Shown here piece by piece: positions 16,801 to 23,014 of a DNA stretch of 60,563 nucleotides (its first letter is position 1; every line of letters begins with the position of its first letter). Under the pieces are notes generated by a model, which was given only the letters and a program-made list of their open reading frames with translations, was not told the DNA's origin and did not search any database. Made by a program: the position numbers and the translations under genes. The DNA lies in NCBI GenBank assembly GCA_946410305.1, contig CAMJZV010000019.1, positions 1-60,563 of the forward strand, written 5' to 3'. This stretch comes from an uncultured Prevotellaceae bacterium. GTDB lineage: Bacteria; Bacteroidota; Bacteroidia; Bacteroidales; Bacteroidaceae.

Positions 16801-18561
16801 ACCGCCGAGTACCTGGTGAATGCTGAAGAGATACAGATTAAGGTGGCACAGGGAGCGAAGCCCGGTGAGGGAGGACAGTTACCTGGCTTCAAGGTTAACG
16901 AGATTATCGCCAAGACGCGTAATGCTATCCCTGGCATCTCGCTGATCTCACCTCCACCTCATCACGATATCTATAGTATCGAGGACTTGGCACAGCTCAT
17001 CTTCGACCTGAAGAATATCAATCCCACAGCTGCAGTAAGCGTAAAACTGGTAGCCGAAAGCGGTGTAGGAACCATTGCCGCGGGTGTGGCTAAGGCTAAG
17101 GCCGACCTGATTGTGATTTCGGGTGCCGAGGGCGGTACAGGAGCCAGCCCTGCATCAAGTATGCGATTCGCTGGTATCTCGCCAGAAATCGGACTTGCTG
17201 AGACACAGCAGACACTGGTGATGAACGGTCTGCGTAATCAGGTTCGCCTGCAGACCGACGGACAGTTGAAGACTGCCAAGGATGTGATTATCATGGCCAT
17301 GCTTGGTGCCGACGAGTTCTCGTTTGGTACATTGCCACTGATTGTTCTGGGCTGCGTGATGATGCGTAAGTGTAATACCAATACCTGTCCTATGGGTGTG
17401 GCTACACAGAATCCAGAGCTGCGCAAGCACTTCGAGGGTAGAGCCGAGTACGTGGTTAACTTCTTTACCTTCCTGGCCGAGCAGGTACGCGAGTACCTCG
17501 CAGAGATCGGTGTGAAGAGCCTGAAGGAGATTATCGGACACACAGAGCTCATCGAGAGCCTCACCCCCGTCCCCTCTCCAAAGGGCGAGGGGAGTGATGT
17601 CACCGAGAAATGGCGTACCATCGACTTCAGTCGACTTCTCCACAAGCCAGAGACCGATAAACCCCTCTACTGGGACCGCGGCGCATACACAGAGGTTACT
17701 GGCAACCATCTCAACAAGCAGATACTTGCAGATTTTGAGGAATTACTATCTACTCCCCTCGCCTCTGGGAGAGGGGACGGGGGTGAGGCTTCTTACGCTA
17801 TCAAGAACACCGACCGCGCCGTGGGTACCATGCTGAGTGGTACGATTGCCCTGAAATACGGCGAGGAAGGACTGCCCGACGGAACTATCAAGATAAAGTT
17901 CAAGGGCTCGGCTGGTCAGAGTTTCGGTGCCTTTGCCGTGAAGGGACTGGATCTGCGCCTCGAGGGCGAGACCAACGACTACTTCGGCAAGGGTCTTTCA
18001 GGCGGTCGCATCTCTATTCTGCCTCCTGCCCGCAGGAGCGACGACTTCAAGGCCGAGGAAAACATCATCGCCGGCAACACCGGCCTCTACGGCGCGACCT
18101 CCGGCGAGCTCTATATTAATGGTAAGGTGGGCGAGCGCTTCGGCGTGCGTAACTCGGGTGCCATCGCCGTCATCGAGGGCGCTGGCGACCACTGCTGCGA
18201 GTACATGACCGGCGGTCGCGTGGTCGTGCTCGGTAAGACAGGCCGTAACTTCGCGGCAGGTATGTCGGGCGGCGTGGCCTATGTCTATGACCCCGACCAC
18301 ACGTTCGACTACTTCTGCAACATGGACATGGTCGAGCTCTCGCTGGTCGAGGACAGCGTCAGCCGCAAAGAACTGCTCGAACTCATCCGCCAGCACTATC
18401 TACATACGGGTTCGGCCCTCGCCGGCCGGATGCTCGACGACTGGCACCGCTACATCGAGGACTTCATCCAGGTAGTACCTATCGAGTACAAACGCGTGCT
18501 CGAAGAAGAGAAGATGGCACGTCTGCACGAGAAGATTGCCGACATCCAGCGCGACTATTAA
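13897..18561 (+). CDS. gltB: Glutamate synthase large subunit, carrying three in-frame repeat pairs
   Basis: GltB transfers the glutamine amide to 2-oxoglutarate to make glutamate. Domain order: class II glutaminase (nucleophile Cys19 in EHDACGVGMV), central domain, FMN synthase domain from about residue 905 (MSFGALSIEAHEAL) with the 3Fe-4S cysteines in CVMMRKCNTNTCPMGVA near 1150, and the C-terminal GXGXG helix. At 1554 residues it is slightly longer than usual. The excess is explained by six short inserts of the type SLTPxPSPKGEGS and STPLSxxRGxGGEA at 14339-14510, 16298-16571 and 17558-17789. Each left/right pair flanks a native segment, for example LDRKLYIIRKRIENRVAEL. The frame is intact and catalytic motifs are kept, so I expect an active enzyme with surface loops. 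Confidence 0.95.
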   Translation: MERIKRKGLYQSDYEHDACGVGMVVNIHGGKSHELVDNALKVLENMEHRGAETRDKTGDGAGIMVQIPHEFILLQGIPVPEKGKYGTGLVFLPKDEKAQQEILSVMIEEIERESLTLMHLRTVPTNPEVLGAAAREVEPDIKQVFIKSLTPDPSPRGEGSDYLHSNVSELDRKLYIIRKRIENRVAELAKASTPLSPWRGAGGEAFYICSLSSKNIIYKGMLTSGQLRRYFPDLSNDYFTSGLALVHSRFSTNTFPKWKLAQPFRLLAHNGEINTIRGNRGWMKARESVLSSEALGDIKDLRPIVQDGMSDSASLDNVFEFLMMSGLSLPQAMAILVPESFNDKNPISEDLKAFYEYHSILMEPWDGPAALLFSDGRYAGGMLDRNGLRPSRYTITKSGMMVVASEVGVMDFEPGDVVSKGRLQPGKILLIDTQEGKIYYDGEIKEKLAKAHPYREWLNENRVQLEKLKSGRKVDNGVSDLNAKLVTFGFGQEDIDKTIIPMATAGQEPVAAMGNDTPLAVISDRPQVLFNYFRQQFAQVTNPAIDPIREELVMSLTEYIGAVGTNILTPDASNCKMVRLPQPVLTNTQLDILCNIRYKGFNTKKLPILFEMAKGEEGLRQALEDLCHQAEASVDEGVNYIILSDRDLDETHAAIPSLLAVSAVHHYLISVGKRVQTALIVESGEIREVMHAALLLGYGASALCPYMTFAVLDDLVKKHKIQEEYATAEKNYIKAVDKGLKKIMSKMGISTIRSYRGAKIFESIGLSEDLLHRYFGTEVSTIGGVGLKEIARDAIALRKESLTPSPSPKGEGSGYLPNNGQFSWRKDGIKHAWNPETIAKLQIACRTGNYELFKEWARSVDEKESPIFLRDFLRFKKVSTPLSNRRGAGGEAEVEPVESIVKHFVTGAMSFGALSIEAHEALALAMNKLDARSNTGEGGEDNARYHTEVDGVSLSSKTKQIASGRFGVTAEYLVNAEEIQIKVAQGAKPGEGGQLPGFKVNEIIAKTRNAIPGISLISPPPHHDIYSIEDLAQLIFDLKNINPTAAVSVKLVAESGVGTIAAGVAKAKADLIVISGAEGGTGASPASSMRFAGISPEIGLAETQQTLVMNGLRNQVRLQTDGQLKTAKDVIIMAMLGADEFSFGTLPLIVLGCVMMRKCNTNTCPMGVATQNPELRKHFEGRAEYVVNFFTFLAEQVREYLAEIGVKSLKEIIGHTELIESLTPVPSPKGEGSDVTEKWRTIDFSRLLHKPETDKPLYWDRGAYTEVTGNHLNKQILADFEELLSTPLASGRGDGGEASYAIKNTDRAVGTMLSGTIALKYGEEGLPDGTIKIKFKGSAGQSFGAFAVKGLDLRLEGETNDYFGKGLSGGRISILPPARRSDDFKAEENIIAGNTGLYGATSGELYINGKVGERFGVRNSGAIAVIEGAGDHCCEYMTGGRVVVLGKTGRNFAAGMSGGVAYVYDPDHTFDYFCNMDMVELSLVEDSVSRKELLELIRQHYLHTGSALAGRMLDDWHRYIEDFIQVVPIEYKRVLEEEKMARLHEKIADIQRDY
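14339..14510. repeat. In-frame palindromic pair 1 in gltB
   Basis: Left half 14339-14373 and right half 14474-14510 are inverted copies (GCCTCACCCCC...GGGGAGAGGGG and its reverse). About 100 bases of normal gltB lie between them. The halves encode SLTPDPSPRGEG and STPLSPWRGAGGEA. Confidence 0.88.
16298..16571. repeat. In-frame palindromic pair 2 in gltB
   Basis: Left half 16298-16332 and right half 16535-16571, separated by about 200 bases of normal gltB. Encoded inserts are SLTPSPSPKGEGS and STPLSNRRGAGGEA. Confidence 0.88.
17558..17789. repeat. In-frame palindromic pair 3 in gltB
   Basis: Left half 17558-17592 and right half 17753-17789, separated by about 160 bases of normal gltB. Encoded inserts are SLTPVPSPKGEGS and STPLASGRGDGGEA. 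Confidence 0.88.
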
Positions 18562-18591
18562 TTTTCAATTGTCAATTTTCAATTATCAATT
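18561..18591. repeat. AT-rich CAATT repeat between gltB and gltD
   Basis: Four tandem CAATT-type units (TCAATTGTCAATTTTCAATT and onward) fill the gap between gltB and gltD. They are weakly palindromic. This is a third kind of short junction repeat in the window. Confidence 0.5.
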
Positions 18592-18597
18592 AGAAAA

Positions 18598-19998
18598 ATG
18601 GGAAATCCAAAAGCATTTTTAGAGATACACCGCCAGGAGGCGGGTTACCGTCCGATTCACGATAGAATCCATGACTTTGGCGAGGTAGAGCAGACGCTCA
18701 ACACTCGCGAACGCAAACTGCAGGCAAGCCGCTGCATGGACTGTGGCGTACCCTTCTGCCATTGGGCCTGTCCGCTGGGCAACAAAGCACCAGAATGGAA
18801 CGATGCCCTGTACAAAGGCGATTATGAATTGGCTTATCTCCTGCTGAATAGCACCAACCCCTTCCCTGAGTTCACAGGTCGTATTTGTCCAGCTTTGTGC
18901 GAGAAGGCCTGCGTGCTAAACCGCTTCAACCACGAGCCAACCACCAACCGCGAGGACGAGGCCGCCATCACCGAGATGGCCTTCCAAGAGGGATTTATCA
19001 CTCCTCATACAGACATCGTTCGCAATGGAAAGAAGGTGGCGGTGATTGGTGCTGGTCCTGCCGGACTCGCTGCAGCTAACGACCTGAACCACATGGGTTA
19101 CATGGTAACAGTATTCGAGAAGAACGAGGCTGCAGGTGGACTGCTCCGTTATGGTATCCCTAACTTTAAGTTGAACAAGGCCGTTATCGACCGCCGCATC
19201 ACCCTGCTTGAGCAGGAAGGCATCGAGTTTAAGTATGGTGTGAGCCTCCCCCTACCCCCCTCCAAAGGGAGTGGGGACTCTGAGGCACAGCAGCTCCCTC
19301 TCTTTTTGGAGAGGGCGGGGGGAGAGGCTTTCGATGCAATTGTGATTGCCACCGGCACCCCCACCGCCCGCGATCTTAAGGCCCCTGGTCGCGAACTCAA
19401 GGGCGTACACTTCGCTCTCGAAATGCTGTCGCAGCAGAACCGTGTGCTGGCAGGTATGGAGTTTGGTAAAGATGAGCGCGTAACTGCCAAGGGCAAGGAT
19501 GTACTCGTCATCGGTGGTGGTGATACTGGTAGCGATTGTATTGGTACTGCCCATCGTCAGGGCTGCAAGAGCGTTACCCAGATTGAGATTATGCCAAAGC
19601 CCGTAGAGGGTCCCGAAGACCCGCAGAACCCTTGGCCCAACTGGCCTCGCACCCTCAAGACTACTTCATCGCACGAGGAGGGCTGCACCCGTCGTTGGAA
19701 CATCAACACGCTGGAGTTCTTGGGAAAGGACGGCAAACTGACTGGCGTAAAAGTACAGGAGATTGACTGGAAGCCCAATCCAGAGGGTGGTCGTCCCATC
19801 ATGGTGGAGAAGGGCAAGCCCGAAATCATCAAGGCGGAACTGGTTCTCCTCGCCATGGGCTTCCTGAAGCCAGAGCATCCGGAGTACCCCAAGAACGTAT
19901 TCGTATGTGGTGACTCTGCCAATGGCGCCTCGCTCGTTGTTCGCGCTATGGCCAGCGGCCGTCAGACCGCCCAGAAGGTCGCAGCCTTCTTGAAATAG
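18598..19998 (+). CDS. gltD: Glutamate synthase small subunit
   Basis: GltD feeds NAD(P)H electrons to GltB through FAD and two 4Fe-4S clusters. N-terminal cluster cysteines are visible in CMDCGVPFCHWACP and ICPALCEKAC. The FAD-binding VAVIGAGPAGLAA and the NADPH-binding VLVIGGGDTGSDC motifs follow. The 466 residues include about 28 encoded by an in-frame inverted palindromic pair (19244-19328, reading SLPLPPSKGSG ... LPLFLERAGGEA) placed just before the strand DAIVIATGT. It is cotranscribed with gltB and ends at a strong terminator. Confidence 0.95.
   Translation: MGNPKAFLEIHRQEAGYRPIHDRIHDFGEVEQTLNTRERKLQASRCMDCGVPFCHWACPLGNKAPEWNDALYKGDYELAYLLLNSTNPFPEFTGRICPALCEKACVLNRFNHEPTTNREDEAAITEMAFQEGFITPHTDIVRNGKKVAVIGAGPAGLAAANDLNHMGYMVTVFEKNEAAGGLLRYGIPNFKLNKAVIDRRITLLEQEGIEFKYGVSLPLPPSKGSGDSEAQQLPLFLERAGGEAFDAIVIATGTPTARDLKAPGRELKGVHFALEMLSQQNRVLAGMEFGKDERVTAKGKDVLVIGGGDTGSDCIGTAHRQGCKSVTQIEIMPKPVEGPEDPQNPWPNWPRTLKTTSSHEEGCTRRWNINTLEFLGKDGKLTGVKVQEIDWKPNPEGGRPIMVEKGKPEIIKAELVLLAMGFLKPEHPEYPKNVFVCGDSANGASLVVRAMASGRQTAQKVAAFLK
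19244..19328. repeat. In-frame palindromic pair in gltD
   Basis: Left half 19244-19277 and right half 19294-19328 are inverted copies of the gltB family, with about 16 bases between. The frame stays open through both. Confidence 0.85.
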
Positions 19999-20020
19999 AA
20001 AATGCTCCTTGAAGCAAATA

Positions 20021-20061
20021 GACCTCGCAGCGTAATTTACATCTGCGAGGTCATTTTTTTT
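20021..20061 (+). terminator. Intrinsic terminator of gltBD
   Basis: GACCTCGCAG (20021-20030) pairs perfectly with CTGCGAGGTC (20043-20052), followed by a run of eight T. Confidence 0.85.
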
Positions 20062-20094
20062 GTGAATCAAGGGACTGACACCTGATCTGTTTTC

Positions 20095-20462
20095 AAAAAT
20101 TGCCTCCACATTCCACGAACATGCCAGAGATGCCGATAGATAGGTGGTTTGCGGGTGTGGACGGTGCGCGCGGACGTTCCACTTTGCTTCCACATCGCCT
20201 CCACGCCTTGCTCTACCACTAGGACAGCAGTCTCGTACAAAAACGGTGAGCGTTTTACCCTAAACGCTCACCGTTTTTTTAAAAGTGCTCAGCGTTTTAC
20301 CATAAGACAGCCTATCCCACTACCAAGTCAGCTTCCTCTTTGCGCACGGTACACCTGCACGTACCTTATTATGCATGTGGAAGGTTTGTGGAGGCAAAGT
20401 GGAAGGGTCAATCCCCGCTATCGCCTTTGTACACTAGGCTTGTGGAACGTGGAGGCTTTTTT
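20095..20462. repeat. About 370-bp element with imperfect inverted ends and a central hairpin
   Basis: The left part (GCCTCCACATTCCAC at about 20102 and TTCCACTTTGCTTCCACA near 20175) is echoed in reverse at the right (TGTGGAGGCAAAGTGGAA near 20390 and GTGGAACGTGGAGGC near 20440). A perfect hairpin AAACGGTGAGCGTTT/AAACGCTCACCGTTT (20241-20276) with a T-run lies in the middle. No gene is encoded. The structure resembles a non-autonomous (MITE-like) element; the hairpin would also end transcription in both directions. Confidence 0.5.
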
Positions 20463-20504
20463 TTGAAAATCATTTTCTAGTTGTACACTCGTCGGTTAGT
20501 CGTT

Positions 20505-20912
20505 TCAGAAACATGCTGCCATCATTTCCTTGCCTAACTTGTGGATGTGGGCAAGGATGGTACTCTCGCGTTCAGCAGAAGGTTTCTTGAAACCATTGAT
20601 GTAGTTGCGTAGCAAGGTGGCGTTCATGCCAAGGGAGCGTGCAAACTCAGCTACGTTGATTTCCTTGTGGGTAAGGAAGAATCGCTGCAGGGGCGTTGGC
20701 TCGGTATCGTCATAAGCGAAACTTTCGAAACTGATGTCCTCGTCAAGTCCGCGCCAGTGGATGCCATCGAACCCGAAAGTGTACGCAGCCCTTTCTTCGT
20801 CGGTAGCCGTTCGCAACTTTGGATACCAAAGGAGAGACTGACTGTATTCATGCCCCTCCTCATCACGACCATATATGTGTTCGGCATCGAACCAAATCTC
20901 CTTAATCTTCAT
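20505..20912 (-). CDS. DUF2442 protein with C-terminal helix-turn-helix
   Basis: The 135-residue protein has a DUF2442-like N-terminal half (KIKEIWFDAEHIYGRDEEGH, then TFGFDGIHWRGLDEDISFE) and a C-terminal helical part (HKEINVAEFARSLGMNATLL) like an HTH antitoxin. DUF2442 proteins are often encoded beside DUF4160 proteins as toxin-antitoxin-like pairs, but no partner is present here. A TATCTTTG box at 20941-20948 provides a promoter. It sits in a repeat-rich stretch and may be an orphan. Confidence 0.7.
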   Translation of the reverse strand: MKIKEIWFDAEHIYGRDEEGHEYSQSLLWYPKLRTATDEERAAYTFGFDGIHWRGLDEDISFESFAYDDTEPTPLQRFFLTHKEINVAEFARSLGMNATLLRNYINGFKKPSAERESTILAHIHKLGKEMMAACF

Positions 20913-20940
20913 AAACTATTGTTTTATTGTTTATCTGCCA

Positions 20941-20948
20941 CAAAGATA
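20941..20948 (-). promoter_or_regulatory. -7 box for the DUF2442 gene
   Basis: TATCTTTG on the minus strand, about 29 bases before the ATG at 20912. Confidence 0.55.
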
Positions 20949-21162
20949 GGAATTATTTTTGATACCTCACAGGTTTTGGCCAATTATTTTCTATGATTTA
21001 ACAATTCACCACTACTTTTGGTTGGATAGATTATGGAGTCATAGATCATGGGGTCTCCATCATCCTTACTTTTTTTGAAAGTTTGACATAAAGTGAATGG
21101 GTCACGAATTGTTATTTGAGCCACAAAGTTCTTGCAATGGCAAGCGGCAGAGACGAGCGACT

Positions 21163-21240
21163 GAAAGTCCCACGAAAAAGACCCCGACATGACCGAAAAT
21201 CGGATGCCGGGGGTGAAACTCTGAAACTAGTTTCAGTGAA
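21163..21240 (-). promoter_or_regulatory. Palindrome-hairpin module, copy 1
   Basis: In minus-strand order: perfect 16-bp palindrome CTGAAACTAGTTTCAG (21221-21236), then hairpin CCCCGGCAT-CCGA-TTT-TCGG-(TC)-ATGTCGGGG (21182-21213) with a T-run, then TTTCGTGGGACTTT. It lies just downstream of the Crp C-terminal fragment, so the hairpin may be the old crp terminator. Copies with the same order occur at 25.3, 39.0 and 44.5 kb. Confidence 0.6.
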
Positions 21241-21276
21241 TTTTTGTAATAATGCTATTTTTGTGCTCCGGAAGAG

Positions 21277-21335
21277 ATGTTTTTGCGAATTTTGGAAAGC
21301 ATCTGCTGGGTGATGCAGAGGAACGAGGCGAGGTC
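21277..21335 (-). pseudogene. C-terminal fragment of a Crp/Fnr-type regulator
   Basis: On the minus strand this encodes DLASFLCITQQMLSKIRK, which parallels DLASFLCITPNYLSTIRK at the end of the intact regulator at 39106-39684. The rest of the gene is missing. It shows that a second copy of that regulator once lay here. Confidence 0.6.
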
Positions 21336-21336
21336 C

Positions 21337-21410
21337 GCCGCATCATGGGCATCACCCAAGAGGCCATCCGCTCCACAAGATATAGGATTCAGCAGAATGG
21401 GAAGAAGTAA
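21337..21410 (+). pseudogene. C-terminal HTH fragment, opposite strand
   Basis: The plus-strand frame reads RRIMGITQEAIRSTRYRIQQ and ends at a stop at 21408-21410. This resembles the LuxR-like helix-turn-helix tail (MGI.EA....RYRLRKK) found at the end of Bacteroidetes TPR regulators. The rest of the gene is absent, so it abuts the Crp fragment as a second broken gene end. Confidence 0.4.
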
Positions 21411-21427
21411 ACATAGCGTGTAATACA

Positions 21428-21706
21428 CTACTTGTCGTTGTAATGTCCTTCTGTTTCGATGACTAATACAACTAGCGTCTCATCATAGATGTCGTAGATA
21501 ATCCGGTCATGTGCTGTAATGTGACGTGAGTATGTTACGTCATTTCCGCCTTTTAGTGCCTCTGGATGACCAATACCTGTACGAGGGTGATCTGCTAACT
21601 CATGGAAAATCTTCTGGTATTTCTTAAAGAGTTGTGGATTTGACTTCTTCCACTTCTTAATGACTTTTTCTGCCTCTTCTAAAACCTTAACCTCGTACAT
21701 TGTCAC
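21428..21706 (-). CDS. yoeB: YoeB/Txe-family mRNA interferase toxin
   Basis: The 92-residue RelE-fold protein has the Txe/YoeB features: a helical KKWKKSNPQLFKKYQKIF segment, HPRTGIGHPEALKGG, the SRHITAHDRIIYDI strand and a C-terminal EGHYNDK with the conserved His-Tyr. Family members cleave mRNA at the ribosome. The ATG overlaps the end of the antitoxin gene by four bases, the usual antitoxin-first order. An alternative ATG is at 21700. Confidence 0.9.
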   Translation of the reverse strand: MTMYEVKVLEEAEKVIKKWKKSNPQLFKKYQKIFHELADHPRTGIGHPEALKGGNDVTYSRHITAHDRIIYDIYDETLVVLVIETEGHYNDK

Positions 21707-21957
21707 AGTGATTCGAAATACCTGTCAATATCTTCGTGAGTCTTCAGGGACACGCCCTTTCCTTCCTTATACTCCTTCCTGGCTTTCTCTATTTTGGCAG
21801 CCATAGCGGGAGTAATAGTCAGGTCGTCGTCATCTACAGCCACGATAGCATACATTTTCTTGCTACCCCTGTTGATGAACACATGCTCGCCAGCGTCAAC
21901 AAGGTCAAATGAACTGGCCATATTCTTTCTGAAATCGCTAAATGTAAGTGCTGTCAT
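21703..21957 (-). CDS. yefM: YefM/Phd-family antitoxin
   Basis: The 84-residue protein has a Phd/YefM N-terminal DNA-binding fold (FSDFRKNMASSFDLVDAGEH, then VFINRGSKKMYAIVAVDDDD) and a charged toxin-binding tail. It neutralises the YoeB toxin encoded immediately downstream and, by family, represses the operon. A TAACTTTG box at 21984-21991 gives the promoter. Confidence 0.9.
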   Translation of the reverse strand: MTALTFSDFRKNMASSFDLVDAGEHVFINRGSKKMYAIVAVDDDDLTITPAMAAKIEKARKEYKEGKGVSLKTHEDIDRYFESL

Positions 21958-21983
21958 AATTCAATCTCTTTTGTTCTTTGGCG

Positions 21984-21991
21984 CAAAGTTA
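21984..21991 (-). promoter_or_regulatory. -7 box for yefM-yoeB
   Basis: TAACTTTG followed by CG, 27 bases upstream of the antitoxin ATG. Confidence 0.6.
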
Positions 21992-22133
21992 CGATATTTA
22001 TTTCAATCATCCAAATATTTATGTACCTTTTTATGTACAATTTGATTTCCGTAACATCCTACCGCTGTTTCCTTCCAATACCTGCATCTGCTGGATGGCA
22101 ATCTGGTTGAGTCAAACTCTTGTCAGTGACCTG

Positions 22134-22187
22134 TCACTTGCCATCAATGAGGGCAAGCAGGATTGTGATGATGGTTTTCTTGTTCAT
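22134..22187 (-). pseudogene. Orphan signal-peptide remnant
   Basis: The minus-strand ATG at 22187 opens MNKKTIITILLALIDGK and then stops. The first 13 residues match the signal peptides of the secreted proteins at 26.9-35.5 kb almost exactly, but the mature protein is gone. It lies 12 bases after the end of the last gene of the 25.0-22.2 kb unit, so it looks like a lost third gene of that operon. Confidence 0.6.
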
Positions 22188-22199
22188 GTTCTTTGATTT

Positions 22200-23009
22200 T
22201 TATTCCACCTCATAGCCTTTCACGATAATCATCGGACAACCAGGGATTTTCTTCATTTTCCCCTTTACCTTGTGCCGGGCATAACTGCTCTTAAAGTTGG
22301 CGGGGAAAGAGAGGCTTCCATTGCCCTTCATGTCAACGACGCTGATAGTGACGCAGTATTTCTTCTTGCCTTTCAGCACGACGGACTCCGCTGGGCTGAC
22401 GTAGAGTTGTTTCCCATTGTCGGCAGGAGTAACACGTTTGTAGATAGGCTTGTTCATTACATTGACAAACTTCTTGTCCCTGACCTCGTAGCAGTTGAAA
22501 CTCAACAGACATTCCTCGTACTCGCATTTGTCGATGGAAACCATGATGTCTGTCAACAGATAATCCTTCCTGTTCTTGAAGATTGGTCCCCATTCTATAT
22601 CGCCTTTGCAGTTACCACGAAAACCTGCCGTGCTTGTCCTTATCCACGACTTGCCCGACAGTGTGTGCGGCTTGCCTTTCCGACCGACCACGACCTCGGC
22701 CAGTTCGACTACCTTGTCTTTCAGTGTCACGGTCAGTTCGTGCCCATCGGCGTAAGTTGCGTAGGGAATCGTTGTCGTCTGATAGGAAACGTGTGTGAAT
22801 GTCAGATCATCCCTGCGCCCTGCGGGTATCGTCAGCGCGAAATGTCCCTGTGCATCGGAGATAACGCCCACGCTATCCTCTTCGATGCCAATGCTGACGT
22901 ATTCTACTGTCTCGCCTCGCTCATTAACGACGTGACCTTTGACCTTCACTTGCGCCTTTGATGTAAGAGCGACGAGGGCGAGGAGGGTGAGGATGATGTT
23001 CTTATTCAT
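22200..23009 (-). CDS. Secreted protein with carboxypeptidase-regulatory-like domain
   Basis: The 269-residue precursor has a signal peptide (NKNIILTLLALVALTSKAQ) and then a CarboxypepD-regulatory-like beta-sandwich (VKVKGHVVNERGETVEYVS, ISDAQGHFALTIPAG, LTFTHVSYQTTTIP). This is the domain that precedes plugs in many TonB-dependent receptors, here without a barrel. The C-terminal 150 residues are of unknown fold. It starts five bases after the TlpA-type gene at 23015 and shares its promoter. Confidence 0.7.
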   Translation of the reverse strand: MNKNIILTLLALVALTSKAQVKVKGHVVNERGETVEYVSIGIEEDSVGVISDAQGHFALTIPAGRRDDLTFTHVSYQTTTIPYATYADGHELTVTLKDKVVELAEVVVGRKGKPHTLSGKSWIRTSTAGFRGNCKGDIEWGPIFKNRKDYLLTDIMVSIDKCEYEECLLSFNCYEVRDKKFVNVMNKPIYKRVTPADNGKQLYVSPAESVVLKGKKKYCVTISVVDMKGNGSLSFPANFKSSYARHKVKGKMKKIPGCPMIIVKGYEVE

Positions 23010-23014
23010 ATTTG

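Noticed and set aside
22272..22961. 229-codon plus-strand frame
   Set aside because: It is antisense to the signal-peptide-bearing beta-sandwich protein and lacks any domain signature or promoter.
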